DNA of 64,000 nt from Microbacterium sediminis (lineage in GTDB: Bacteria; Actinomycetota; Actinomycetes; Actinomycetales; Microbacteriaceae): positions 1,860,001 to 1,924,000 of the forward strand of contig NZ_CP038256.1 of the NCBI RefSeq assembly GCF_004564075.1. The letters run 5' to 3'. The number at the start of each line of letters is the position of its first letter. Position 1 is the stretch's first letter. This document shows positions 42,562-50,718 of the stretch, piece by piece. Below the pieces are notes generated by a model. It saw only the letters and a program-made list of their open reading frames with translations, searched no databases and had not been told where the DNA came from. Position numbers and translations under genes: made by a program.

Positions 42562-43320
42562 ATGGACATCACCACACGCACCGCTTTCATCGCCGGCGGC
42601 ACCTCGGGCATCGGCCGAGAACTGGCGCGGCGACTCGCCGCCGCGGGGAGCACCGTCATCGTCGGCGGCCGAAACGTCGCGGCTCTGGCGGAGCTCGAGT
42701 CCGAGGGCATCGTCGGCGTCGAGCTCGATGTCACCGACGCCGCCTCGGTCGCGAAGGCCCGTGATCGGGTGCTCGCGGCGCATCCCCGTCTGGACACCGT
42801 CGTGACGATGTCGGGAATCATGCCGATCGAGGACCTGCGCGATCCCGCGCACTTCTCCGACGCGCATCGGGCGATCGAGACGAACCTCGTCGGCACGATC
42901 CGGGTCATTGACGCGTTCACACCGCACCTGATCGCGCGGGGCGGAGGCGCGATCATGACGGTCACGTCGGGCATCGCCTACCTGCCGTTCCCTCCGATGC
43001 CGACCTACGCAGCATCCAAGGCGGCGGTCCACGCCTACACCGAGGCGCTGCGAGCGCAGCTCGCGGACGCGGGCATCGACGTGATCGAACTCGTCCCGCC
43101 GGCCGTTGCTTCGGCTGGCCAGGAGCGGGTCAACCCGCACGCCCTGCCGCTGGACGCGTTCGTCTCGGAGGTGCTCGACCTGCTCGCGGCCGACCCGACA
43201 CCGTCGCAGATCCTCGTGCGCGGCGTGCAGATGCACCGATGGGCGGAGCGCGACGGCACGTACGACGAGCTCGTCGCGCAGCGTTCGGCGGCGCTGGCGA
43301 TGCTGCCCGGCCGGGGCTGA
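42562..43320 (+). CDS. short-chain dehydrogenase/reductase (DltE-like)
   Basis: A 252-residue classical SDR: the NAD(P) loop is FIAGGTSGIGRELARRLA, the catalytic Ser lies in IMTVTSGIAYLPF, and YAASKAA provides Tyr and Lys. The C-terminal third (GVQMHRWAERDGTYDELVAQ) resembles the DltE-like group that often pairs with MmyB or TetR regulators. AAGGAG lies seven bases before the ATG. The substrate is unknown. Confidence 0.92.
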   Translation: MDITTRTAFIAGGTSGIGRELARRLAAAGSTVIVGGRNVAALAELESEGIVGVELDVTDAASVAKARDRVLAAHPRLDTVVTMSGIMPIEDLRDPAHFSDAHRAIETNLVGTIRVIDAFTPHLIARGGGAIMTVTSGIAYLPFPPMPTYAASKAAVHAYTEALRAQLADAGIDVIELVPPAVASAGQERVNPHALPLDAFVSEVLDLLAADPTPSQILVRGVQMHRWAERDGTYDELVAQRSAALAMLPGRG

Positions 43321-43367
43321 GGTCGGCGGCCGGAGCCCGCCCCCTCCGGCGCGCGTAGGGTCGAAGC

Positions 43368-43790
43368 ATGGATGCTCTCTACACGACCGAAGCCCTCTCC
43401 ACCGGCGCCGGGCGCGACGGACACGTCGCCGTCGCCGGATCCGACCTCGCGTTCGATCTCGCCGTCCCGAAGGAGATGGGAGGCTCGGGCGCCGGAGCGA
43501 ACCCCGAGCAGCTGTTCGCCGCCGGGTACGCCGCGTGCTTCCACTCCGCCCTGCAGGCCGTGGCCCGCGGCCGCAAGGTCGCGATCGAGGGATCGTCGGT
43601 CGGCTCGCGCGTCTCGATCGGCTCCAACGGCGAGGGCGGCTTCCAGCTCGCCGTGCAGCTCGAGGTGGTCATCCCCGAGCTCGACCACGCCACCGCGCAG
43701 GAGCTCGCCGATGCGGCCCACCAGGTGTGCCCCTACTCGAACGCGACGCGCGGGAACATCGACGTGACGGTCACCGTCTCGGACGACTGA
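43368..43790 (+). CDS. organic hydroperoxide resistance protein (Ohr/OsmC family)
   Basis: A 140-residue thiol peroxidase that reduces organic and fatty-acid hydroperoxides. Both active cysteines are present, in GYAACFHSALQAV and AHQVCPYSNATRGNIDV, and GANPEQLFAAGYA is the Ohr signature. The usual repressor ohrR is not adjacent. It lies 47 bases after the SDR gene and may be cotranscribed. Confidence 0.95.
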   Translation: MDALYTTEALSTGAGRDGHVAVAGSDLAFDLAVPKEMGGSGAGANPEQLFAAGYAACFHSALQAVARGRKVAIEGSSVGSRVSIGSNGEGGFQLAVQLEVVIPELDHATAQELADAAHQVCPYSNATRGNIDVTVTVSDD

Positions 43791-43810
43791 TCCGCGCCGC
43801 GCGACCGGAC

Positions 43811-43848
43811 ACGGCCTCGCGCCCCGCATCGAGCGGGCGCGAGGCCGT
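43811..43848. terminator. bidirectional terminator between ohr and the 76-aa gene
   Basis: ACGGCCTCGCGCCC and GGGCGCGAGGCCGT form a perfect 14-base stem with a 10-base loop in the gap between convergent genes. Confidence 0.85.
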
Positions 43849-43859
43849 CGCGGTGACGG

Positions 43860-44090
43860 CTACTGCGGCTCGCTGAGGCGCTGGGCGAGCATCTGCTTGC
43901 CCTGTTCGCCTGCCTTGCGGTTCTCGTGCTGGATCTTACGGAACCACGTGGCGAGCTCCTCGTCACCCTCGCGCTCCGCGTCCTCGATGTAGGTCTCGAG
44001 CTTCCACACGTTGTGCAGCGATGCCTCGAGCGCCCAGATCAGGTTGTAGTTCTTGTCCCGGACCGGGCTCTGCGGCTCATCGGTCATCAT
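43860..44090 (-). CDS. small conserved hypothetical protein (76 aa)
   Basis: A charged, helical 76-residue protein (YNLIWALEASLHNVWKLETY, IEDAEREGDEELATWFRKIQ, HENRKAGEQGKQMLAQRL). I recall similar small proteins in many actinobacteria but no function. The start is well supported by GAAGGAG three bases before ATGATG. The pattern of regularly spaced Trp, Leu and Glu suggests a helical bundle, possibly a ferritin-like or DUF-type fold. Confidence 0.8.
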   Translation of the reverse strand: MMTDEPQSPVRDKNYNLIWALEASLHNVWKLETYIEDAEREGDEELATWFRKIQHENRKAGEQGKQMLAQRLSEPQ

Positions 44091-44202
44091 CGACTCCTTC
44101 CGTCGTGTTCCCTCTTTCGTGGCCACGGTAGGAGCCGGCGCGGCGGCATGCAGGGGGCTGGTGCATCGCCGAGGCGTCGCACATACTGTGCGACCTCGGC
44201 CT

Positions 44203-44847
44203 CTAGCCGGTGACCTCCGCGGCGCGGCGGAGGTCGTCGACGAGCTGCGCGAAGGCGGCACGGCGATCGGTCTCGTCGCGCACGCGCAGGATGCTCGAGG
44301 GATGGGCGGTGACGACGGTCGGGGTGCCGGACGGATCCGACGACTCCATGACCGTGCCCCGCACCTCGCCGATCGTCACGGGCCTGCCGAGCACGGCCCG
44401 CGCCGCGGTTGCCCCGAGCGCCACGATCACCTCCGGCCGCACGGCGGCGATCTCCTCCTCCAGCCACGGCCGGCACGCCACGACGTGCGCGACGCCGGGC
44501 TTCTCGTGGATGCGCCGCTTGCCCCGCCGCTCGAACCGGAAGTGCTTCACCGCGTTCGTGCGGTACACGCCGTCGGCGGGCACGCCGGCAGCCCCGAGCG
44601 CGTCGTCGACCACGCGACCGGCCGGGCCGACGAAGGGCGCTCCCTCCCGGTCCTCGCGGTCGCCCGGCTGCTCGCCGACGAGCATGATCCGCGCATCCGG
44701 CTCACCCCGCGAGAAGACGGCCTGGGTCGCATCGCGCCACAGCTCGCACCCGCGGCACTCGTCCACGGCCGCGCGCAGTCGCTCAACCGTCGCGCCGCGC
44801 GGCACCCACTCCTCGGCCCCGGGCCGCTCCTCGTCCGCCGGCGACAT
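44203..44847 (-). CDS. UdgX-type uracil-DNA glycosylase
   Basis: A 214-residue uracil-DNA glycosylase superfamily protein. VGEQPGDREDREGAPFVGPA is the uracil-binding region, and FRFERRGKRRIHEKP contains the UdgX signature loop KRRIHxKP, whose His (His114 here) forms a covalent bond with DNA at the abasic site in the characterised mycobacterial enzyme. Cysteines that could bind an iron-sulfur cluster are Cys31, Cys34 (CRGCELW) and Cys125 (VVACRPW); I find no fourth. VVTAHPSSIL is the C-terminal motif. It follows the Rieske gene by eight bases. Confidence 0.9.
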   Translation of the reverse strand: MSPADEERPGAEEWVPRGATVERLRAAVDECRGCELWRDATQAVFSRGEPDARIMLVGEQPGDREDREGAPFVGPAGRVVDDALGAAGVPADGVYRTNAVKHFRFERRGKRRIHEKPGVAHVVACRPWLEEEIAAVRPEVIVALGATAARAVLGRPVTIGEVRGTVMESSDPSGTPTVVTAHPSSILRVRDETDRRAAFAQLVDDLRRAAEVTG

Positions 44848-44855
44848 GGCGCGCC

Positions 44856-45704
44856 TCAGGCGGATCGGAGCAGCACGCGCCCGGCGTCGACGCGGACCTC
44901 CCAGCGTGGCTGCGGCACGCTGGCGGGGCCGCGCTCCACCCCGCCGTCCGCGAGGCGGAACCGGCTGCCGTGCCAGGGGCAGGTGACGCACCCGTCGGCG
45001 TCGAGGGTGCCCTCGTCGAGCGGACCTCCCGCGTGCGTGCACACCGCCGACAGCGCGTGCAGCTGGCCGCGGTGCCGGGTGAGGACGACGGGGATGTCGT
45101 CGATCGTGAGGCGCCGCAGCTCGCCCTCGGCCACGTCGAGCTCGGCTGCCACGTCGGTCCATCGGCCCACGCGCTTCTGGAACGCGGTGCGGTTCACGCC
45201 GATGCCGCGCACCCACGAAAGGTGACCGCCGAGGTAGGCCGACACCCCCGTGAAGCCGACGGCGACGAGGCTGAGCCCGACTCCCACGCCCCGACGTCCC
45301 CGCCGGCGCGCGATCCAGGAGCCCGCCTGCAGCGCGGAGGCGGTGGCGTTCAGGAGCGCGTGGACGAGGCCGACGCGCTTGTCCTTCCCGTTCGTGTCGG
45401 ACCAGTCCGACGCGCCGGCCAGCGCCGTCGGCGCCGAGGCGATCAGCCCCATGCCCACGAGCCGGCGCGCGGCCGCGGCGCCCTCCTCGCCCGCGGTGAG
45501 GTCGAGGGCGGTGGCCGCTCCCCACGCGCCGATCGGCAGATCCGTGAGCACAGGGTGCAGCTGATGGCCGAGCCAGGAACCCGAGAGCGCGTTCTTGACC
45601 GGTGTCGGGCGGGTGACCGCGGACACCGATCCGCTCACCTTCTCGGCGACCTGGTCGAGCCCGCGGGCGCGCTGGATCCGGTGGATGAGGGCCTGTCCGA
45701 GCAT
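44856..45704 (-). CDS. DUF2231 membrane domain fused to Rieske [2Fe-2S] domain
   Basis: A 282-residue fusion. The N-terminal part is DUF2231-like with four or so membrane segments (SWLGHQLHPVLTDLPIGAWG, GMGLIASAPTALAGASDWSD, GLVHALLNATASALQAGSWI, GLSLVAVGFTGVSAYLGGHL). The C-terminal Rieske domain (about 175-282) has both cluster motifs, AVCTHAGGPLDEG and CPWHGSRFRLADG. It may pass electrons to or from an unidentified partner. GGAAGGAA lies just before MLGQALIHR, which I prefer to an ATG 18 bases upstream. It follows the APC permease by 14 bases. Confidence 0.88.
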   Translation of the reverse strand: MLGQALIHRIQRARGLDQVAEKVSGSVSAVTRPTPVKNALSGSWLGHQLHPVLTDLPIGAWGAATALDLTAGEEGAAAARRLVGMGLIASAPTALAGASDWSDTNGKDKRVGLVHALLNATASALQAGSWIARRRGRRGVGVGLSLVAVGFTGVSAYLGGHLSWVRGIGVNRTAFQKRVGRWTDVAAELDVAEGELRRLTIDDIPVVLTRHRGQLHALSAVCTHAGGPLDEGTLDADGCVTCPWHGSRFRLADGGVERGPASVPQPRWEVRVDAGRVLLRSA

Positions 45705-45718
45705 GCGTTTCCTTCCTT

Positions 45719-47092
45719 TCATCGATCACCGGCGGGCGGGGCGACCTCCGCGCGGGCGGCCGCCGCTTTCTCCTCGCGCTTGCGGCCGAACCGTGCCACG
45801 AGGAACAGCAGCGATCCGACCACGACATAGGCCGCGGTGCCGAGCCAGACGATCCCGGTCTGCTGGGTGAGCAGCACGATGCTGGCGATGATCGCGAGCA
45901 CGGGGACGATCCGCGGCACCGAGAAGTGCCGGTGGCCCACGCGATCCTTCTTCAGCACGAGCACGCTGACGTTCGCCGAGAGGAAGACGAGCAGCAGCAG
46001 GAGCACCGTCGTCGACGCGAGGGTGCCGATGTCGCCGACCATCGACAGCAGCATCGTCGCCCCGGCCACCACGAGGATCGACACCCACGGCGTGCGGCGC
46101 CGGGGCAGCACGCGCCCGAACGCTCGCGGCAGCAGTCCGGACTCGGCGAGGCCGTAGCCGACGCGGCTGGCCATGACCATGAACAGCAGCGCACCGTTGG
46201 CGATCGCCACCAGCGCGATGAGGCTGAAGATCCATCCCGGCATCGCGACGCCGCTCGCGGTGACGACCTCGAGCAGCGGTCCCGTGGAGGTGGCCAGCTC
46301 GCTGGGCGGCACGACGATGACGGCGCCGAGCGCGATCAGCAGGTAGACGACCGCCGCGGTGAGGATCGCCCCGAACAGCGCGCGCGGATACGACTTGGAC
46401 GGATCCTTGACCTCCTCGGCCATGTTCGCCGCCGCCTCGAAGCCCAGGAACGAGAAGAACGCGACGATCGACGCCGCGAACGCGCCCTGCAGCGGCGGCA
46501 CATCCGGCGCGAACTCGACCACGCGCGAGAGGTCGCCGTCACCGCGGCCGAGCACCATGGCCGCGAGCACGATGACGATCACCAGTCCCGTGACCTCGAT
46601 CACCGATGCGGCCAGGTTCGCTCCCAGCGACTCCTTCACCCCGCGGAGGTTGATCAGCGTCAGCAGGGCGATGAACACGAGCGCCGTCGGGATCGGCGGC
46701 AGATCGAACAGCGCCGACAGGTAGTCTCCGGCGAACGCGTTGGCGAGCGCCGCCGCCGTGGTGATCCCCGACGCCATCATGAGGAAGCCGACGAGGAACG
46801 ACAGGTACGGGATCCCGAACGCCCGATCCACGTACCGCGCCGCCCCTCCCGCGTGCGGGTACTTGGTGATCAGCTCGGCATAGGTCCCGGCGGTCAGCAG
46901 CGCGACGACGAGCGCGATGAGCAGCGGCAGCCAGATGACGCCGCCGACATCGGTCGCCATCGTGCCGACGAGCGTGTAGATGCCGGCGCCGAGCGTGTCT
47001 CCGACGATGAACGCATACAGCAGCGGCGTGCCGATGGCGCGCTTCAGTCCGAGCGGATGCTCGACCAGGGGTGCGGGAGTTTCCGTGGTCAT
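45719..47092 (-). CDS. APC superfamily amino acid permease
   Basis: A 457-residue secondary transporter with about 12 hydrophobic segments. The signature region near the N-terminus is YAFIVGDTLGAGIYTLVGTM, and AFFSFLGFEAAANMAEEVKD is the conserved TM6 region. A closer match than to GABA or lysine permeases is the general APC group; the substrate cannot be assigned. MTTETPAP begins at 47092. It is likely cotranscribed with the Rieske and UdgX genes. Confidence 0.9.
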   Translation of the reverse strand: MTTETPAPLVEHPLGLKRAIGTPLLYAFIVGDTLGAGIYTLVGTMATDVGGVIWLPLLIALVVALLTAGTYAELITKYPHAGGAARYVDRAFGIPYLSFLVGFLMMASGITTAAALANAFAGDYLSALFDLPPIPTALVFIALLTLINLRGVKESLGANLAASVIEVTGLVIVIVLAAMVLGRGDGDLSRVVEFAPDVPPLQGAFAASIVAFFSFLGFEAAANMAEEVKDPSKSYPRALFGAILTAAVVYLLIALGAVIVVPPSELATSTGPLLEVVTASGVAMPGWIFSLIALVAIANGALLFMVMASRVGYGLAESGLLPRAFGRVLPRRRTPWVSILVVAGATMLLSMVGDIGTLASTTVLLLLLVFLSANVSVLVLKKDRVGHRHFSVPRIVPVLAIIASIVLLTQQTGIVWLGTAAYVVVGSLLFLVARFGRKREEKAAAARAEVAPPAGDR

Positions 47093-47171
47093 CGCTCCAC
47101 CCCACCGCGGAGCGCTCGCGCCGTAAAGGGACTGGCGCCCGCGCGCGATCTGTGGCATTACCGCGGGCGGG

Positions 47172-47213
47172 AACGACGAGAGGCCCGGCCTTTCGGCCGA
47201 GCCTCTCGTCGTT
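47172..47213 (-). terminator. terminator hairpin, copy 1 (duplicate of the tRNA-Pro terminator)
   Basis: AACGACGAGAGGC and GCCTCTCGTCGTT form a 13-base stem enclosing a second hairpin with a TTTC loop (GGCC-TTTC-GGCC). It is identical over 42 bases to 47302-47343. It is preceded on the minus strand by CATCCCGAC, a copy of the tRNA-Pro 3' end. Confidence 0.85.
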
Positions 47214-47301
47214 GTGTCGGGATGCAACCCACCGCTCCTCCACACGCCGCTACGCGGCGCGCGGAGCCTCTGCGGCGGGTACCCGCCCGACATCAGCGAT
47301 C

Positions 47302-47343
47302 AACGACGAGAGGCCCGGCCTTTCGGCCGAGCCTCTCGTCGTT
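47302..47343 (-). terminator. terminator hairpin, copy 2 (directly after tRNA-Pro)
   Basis: The same 42-base hairpin as 47172-47213, starting four bases after the tRNA-Pro discriminator base on the minus strand, so it is the natural terminator of that tRNA. The 427-base region 47093-47519 holds only these two terminators, the 78-base spacer between the repeats and the tRNA. Confidence 0.9.
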
Positions 47344-47346
47344 ACG

Positions 47347-47420
47347 TCGGGATGACAGGATTTGAACCTGCGACCCCCTGACCCCCAGTCAGGTGCGCTA
47401 CCAAGCTGCGCCACATCCCG
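47347..47420 (-). tRNA. tRNA-Pro (anticodon GGG)
   Basis: A complete 74-base cloverleaf: acceptor CGGGATG/CATCCCG, D arm GCGCAGCTTGGTAGCGC, anticodon stem CCTGA/TCAGG with loop CTGGGGG giving anticodon GGG (reads CCC and CCU proline codons), and T arm with GGTTCAAATCC. The discriminator base is A (47347) and CCA is not encoded. Confidence 0.96.
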
Positions 47421-47519
47421 ATGCCCGCCCACGGGCGGACAACTCGACTAGTCTACCCGGTCGATCGGGGTGCCGCGAACCGCGGTGGGAATGTCGGCGG
47501 CGGTGCGTACGGTGGGCCC

Positions 47520-48098
47520 ATGGTCGAGATCACGACGCGACCCGCGACGCTGCGGGAATGGGACGACGTGCAGGCGGCGCTGACCGGTGGCGGCGACGGC
47601 GCGTCGTGCCAGTGCGCCTGGCCGCTGCTGCCCAACGCCGAGTGGCGATCGACCGGCGTCGACGAGCGCCGCGAGATGCTCCGAGGCGAGCTGCGCGACG
47701 GCCCGCCGCCCGGACTGGTCGCGTACGTCGACGGGGCTCCGGCCGGCTGGGTGAGGATCGGCCCTCGGCCGGCGCAGCGGCGGCTGGCTCGCAGCAGGGT
47801 GGTGCGGGCCTCCCCCGAGCCGCTCGACGACGGATCGGTGTGGGCGATCACGTGCTTCTCGGTGCGCCGCGAGCACCGGCGGCTCGGGCTCAACGCCGCG
47901 CTCCTCGAGGCGGCGGTGGCGTACGCGCGCGAGCAGGGCGCGCGAGCCGTGGAGGCCTATCCGATCGACAACACCGCCGCGAAGCCGGCGACCAACGATC
48001 TCTACGTCGGCGCCCTCACCACGTTCCTCGCCGCCGGCTTCACGGTCCTCGGCCGCCCCACGCCCACCCGGGCGACGGTCTCGCTGACGCTCACTTGA
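47520..48098 (+). CDS. GNAT family N-acetyltransferase with CxC motif
   Basis: A 192-residue acetyltransferase of the same subfamily as the gene at 10421-10993: an N-terminal ASCQCAWPL (Cys-x-Cys), GWVRIGPRPAQRRLARSR, WAITCFSVRREHRRLGLNAA (acetyl-CoA loop) and ARAVEAYPIDNTAAKPATND. MVEITTRPA is chosen because it aligns with the MGITTRAA start of the paralogue. Substrate is unknown. The gene starts 100 bases from tRNA-Pro, divergently. Confidence 0.85.
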   Translation: MVEITTRPATLREWDDVQAALTGGGDGASCQCAWPLLPNAEWRSTGVDERREMLRGELRDGPPPGLVAYVDGAPAGWVRIGPRPAQRRLARSRVVRASPEPLDDGSVWAITCFSVRREHRRLGLNAALLEAAVAYAREQGARAVEAYPIDNTAAKPATNDLYVGALTTFLAAGFTVLGRPTPTRATVSLTLT

Positions 48099-48139
48099 CC
48101 CCGGCAACATACCCTCGTTATATAACGTGGGTATATAGT
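48095..48139 (+). promoter_or_regulatory. marR promoter with overlapping palindromic operator
   Basis: TACCC..GTTATATAAC..GGGTA at 48110-48133 is a 24-base palindrome with two mismatched centre-flanking positions, typical of a MarR dimer site. TTGACC at 48095-48100 is followed after 17 bases by TTATAT (48118-48123), so the operator covers the -10 region. This predicts autorepression of the MarR-MFS operon. Confidence 0.7.
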
Positions 48140-48146
48140 TGAGAGC

Positions 48147-48611
48147 ATGAGTCGTGCGGAGGATGTCGAGGCCCTGATCATCGCGGCGCACCGGCTGACG
48201 CGGGTCGCCGCGCTCGAGACGAACAGCCAGACGCCCGCCGCCCAGTGGCGCACGCTCGCGATCCTGCGCGACAACGGCCCGCAGCGGATCGGCGAGCTCG
48301 CGCGCCTGAGCCGCGTGACCCAGCCGGGGATGACGCGGCTGATCGGGACGATGACGGAGCTCGGCCTCGTCGAGCGCCGTGACGAGCCGGGCGACTCCCG
48401 GGCCGTGCAGATCGTGGCGACCGAGCGCGGCGTCGCCGCCTACGCCCAGTGGCGCGCGCACCTCGTCGACGCGATGCTGCCCCGCTTCGAGGGACTCAGC
48501 GCCGAGGAGTGGGCGGTGATCCGCCAGGCGGCGGCGCTGCTCAACGACCGCATCGCCCCCGCCACGGCCGCGCCCGCAACCAGTGACATCGAGAACGGAG
48601 AGACCGAGTGA
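48147..48611 (+). CDS. MarR family transcriptional regulator
   Basis: A 154-residue winged-helix regulator. QWRTLAILRDNGPQRIGELA and LSRVTQPGMTRLIGTMTELG form the DNA-binding helices, and VERRDEPGDSRAVQIVATER is the wing. It is the first gene of a two-gene operon with an MFS exporter (GTGA overlap), with a palindromic operator 14-37 bases upstream, so it probably represses the exporter until a ligand binds. Confidence 0.94.
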   Translation: MSRAEDVEALIIAAHRLTRVAALETNSQTPAAQWRTLAILRDNGPQRIGELARLSRVTQPGMTRLIGTMTELGLVERRDEPGDSRAVQIVATERGVAAYAQWRAHLVDAMLPRFEGLSAEEWAVIRQAAALLNDRIAPATAAPATSDIENGETE

Positions 48612-49843
48612 GCGCCCACGCCCCCGCCGACACCCCCATCTGGAGGCAGCCCCTGCCCGTCTGGGCCATCGCCTTCGCGAGCGTGATCGCGTTCATGGGC
48701 ATCGGCCTGGTCGACCCGATCCTGCCCGCGATCGCCGAACAGCTCGAGGCCACCCCGGTCGAGACCGAGCTGCTCTTCACGAGCTACCTCGCCATCACCG
48801 GCATCATGATGCTCTTCACCAGCTGGGTCTCGAGCCGCATCGGCACCAAGCGCACCCTGCTGCTCGGGCTCGCGCTCGTGGTCGTGTTCGCGTTCCTGTG
48901 CGCGATCAGCGGCTCGGTCGACGCGGTCATCGGCTTCCGCGCCGGCTGGGGCATCGGCAACGCCCTGTTCGCCTCCACCGCGCTGGCGGCCATCGTCGGC
49001 GCTGCATCCGGCGGATCGGGCGCCGCGATCATCCTCTACGAGGCCGCTCTGGGCCTCGGCATCGCGGTCGGTCCGCTCGTGGGCGGCCTGCTCGGCGAGA
49101 TCAGCTGGCGCGGCCCGTTCTTCGGCGTCGCCACCCTCATGGCGATCGCGTTCATCGCGATCACCGTGCTGCTGCGCGAGCGCGGCGCCAAGCCGGCGCC
49201 GATCGCCCTGTCGGCACCGTTCCGCGCGCTGCGGATCCCCTCGCTCGGCCGCCTCGCGATCGCCGCCCTGTTCTACAACATCGCGTTCTTCATCCTGCTG
49301 GCCTACTCGCCCTTCCCCCTCGGCTTCGGTGCCATGCAGATCGGCTGGACGTTCTTCGGCTGGGGCCTGGCCCTGGCCGTGACGAGCGTCGTCGTCGCGC
49401 CGATCCTCATCCGCCGGTGGGGGCGGCGCCGCACGCTCATGACGATGTTCGCGCTGCTCGCGGCCGACCTCATCGTCGCGGGCATCGTGGTCGAGCACGC
49501 CCCGGCGCTCGTGGCCTGCATCATCGTCGGCGGCCTCGTGCTCGGCGTGTGCAACACTGCGCTCACGGAGGCCGTCATGGAGGCCACCGAGCTCCCCCGT
49601 CAGGTCGCGTCGTCCGCGTACTCGGCGGTGCGCTTCATCGGCGGCGCCGTGGCCCCGCCCCTGGCGGCCTGGCTGGGCAACGCGTTCAGCGAGACCGTGC
49701 CGTACTTCTTCGCCGGCGCCGCCGCGCTCGTGTCGCTGCTCGTCCTGGCCGTCTCGGCCCGCCACCTCGCCGTGATCGACCGCGACCCGGAGCCCGCCGA
49801 GCTCGAGGAGGCCGAGGCGCTCACCGCCGGCGACGCAAGCTGA
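48608..49843 (+). CDS. MFS family drug-efflux-type transporter
   Basis: A 411-residue transporter with 12 predicted helices. Features of the DHA1-type exporters include the loop SSRIGTKRTLLLGLALVVVF (motif A type) and LGIAVGPLVGGLLGEISWRG (motif C type, antiporter signature). It overlaps the marR stop by four bases with a GTG start and is therefore translationally coupled to its likely regulator. The substrate is unknown. Confidence 0.92.
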   Translation: MSAHAPADTPIWRQPLPVWAIAFASVIAFMGIGLVDPILPAIAEQLEATPVETELLFTSYLAITGIMMLFTSWVSSRIGTKRTLLLGLALVVVFAFLCAISGSVDAVIGFRAGWGIGNALFASTALAAIVGAASGGSGAAIILYEAALGLGIAVGPLVGGLLGEISWRGPFFGVATLMAIAFIAITVLLRERGAKPAPIALSAPFRALRIPSLGRLAIAALFYNIAFFILLAYSPFPLGFGAMQIGWTFFGWGLALAVTSVVVAPILIRRWGRRRTLMTMFALLAADLIVAGIVVEHAPALVACIIVGGLVLGVCNTALTEAVMEATELPRQVASSAYSAVRFIGGAVAPPLAAWLGNAFSETVPYFFAGAAALVSLLVLAVSARHLAVIDRDPEPAELEEAEALTAGDAS

Positions 49844-49865
49844 TCGTTCGTCCTACGATGGCCGG

Positions 49866-50234
49866 ATGACCGAATCGGTGCGCCTGGACGTGTGGCTGTG
49901 GGCGGTGCGGGTGTACAAGACCCGCTCGCTCGCCACCACCGCGGTGCGAGGCGGCCACGTGCGGGTCAACGGCGATCCCGTCAAGGCATCGTACGCGCTC
50001 AAGGTCGGCGACGAGGTGCGCGTGCGCATCGCCGGCTTCGACCGCGTGCTGGGGGTGCGCGAGCTGCTGGCCAAGCGCGTGGGCGCGCCGGTCGCCGCCA
50101 AGGCATACGAGGACCGCACGCCTCCCCCGCCGCCGCGGGAGTTCGTGGCACCGATCGTCACCCGCGACCGCGGCGCCGGGCGGCCCACCAAGCGCGAGCG
50201 CCGCGCGATCGATCAGCTGCGCGGCCGAGACTGA
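49866..50234 (+). CDS. S4-domain RNA-binding protein (Hsp15/HslR-like)
   Basis: A 122-residue protein with an N-terminal S4 domain (VRLDVWLWAVRVYKTRSLAT, GGHVRVNGDPVKASYALKVG) and a basic tail (AGRPTKRERRAIDQLRGRD). Hsp15 rescues stalled 50S subunits carrying peptidyl-tRNA in E. coli; this homologue likely binds ribosomal RNA. The MFS gene ends 22 bases upstream. Confidence 0.92.
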   Translation: MTESVRLDVWLWAVRVYKTRSLATTAVRGGHVRVNGDPVKASYALKVGDEVRVRIAGFDRVLGVRELLAKRVGAPVAAKAYEDRTPPPPPREFVAPIVTRDRGAGRPTKRERRAIDQLRGRD

Positions 50235-50241
50235 CGCGGGC

Positions 50242-50718
50242 TCAGAGCCGCTCGCGCAGCCCCGGCCACGACGCGGCGAAGCCCGGATGCAGCGGGAGCT
50301 CGTCGACCCGATCGATCGGCACCCACTCGAGCTCCAGGCTCTCGGGATCGCTGATCACCGGATCGAACGGCTCGATCACGTCGGCCACGACCGTCGTGTA
50401 CCGCCACACGCCCACGTCGAACACCGACGTGAACCGCACCGCGACCGACGCCGCGGGGACGCCGGCCTCCTCGAAGGCTTCGCGCAGCGCGCCGTCCACC
50501 GGCGACTCCCCCTGGTGCAGCGCCCCGCCGGGCAGCGCCCACGTGCCGCCGTGATGGCTCCACCCCACGCGGTGCTGCAGCAGCACGCCCCGCTCGGGGT
50601 CGACGGCCAGCAGCCCGGCCGCGCCGAAGCGCCCCCAGAACCTCTCGCCCGTGGGCGCGTAGACCCAGGCGTCGCCGGGGTCGCGCGGGGCGGCGGGATC
50701 TGCGGGCGCGCGGGTCAC
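50242..50718 (-). CDS. NUDIX hydrolase
   Basis: A 158-residue hydrolase of nucleoside-diphosphate derivatives. The NUDIX box is [20 protein letters not shown] followed by [20 protein letters not shown] and [13 protein letters not shown] precede it, and the C-terminus has [20 protein letters not shown]. The GTG start overlaps the der stop (GTGA), so it is translated from the der operon. Substrate is not predictable. Confidence 0.9.
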   Translation of the reverse strand: MTRAPADPAAPRDPGDAWVYAPTGERFWGRFGAAGLLAVDPERGVLLQHRVGWSHHGGTWALPGGALHQGESPVDGALREAFEEAGVPAASVAVRFTSVFDVGVWRYTTVVADVIEPFDPVISDPESLELEWVPIDRVDELPLHPGFAASWPGLRERL

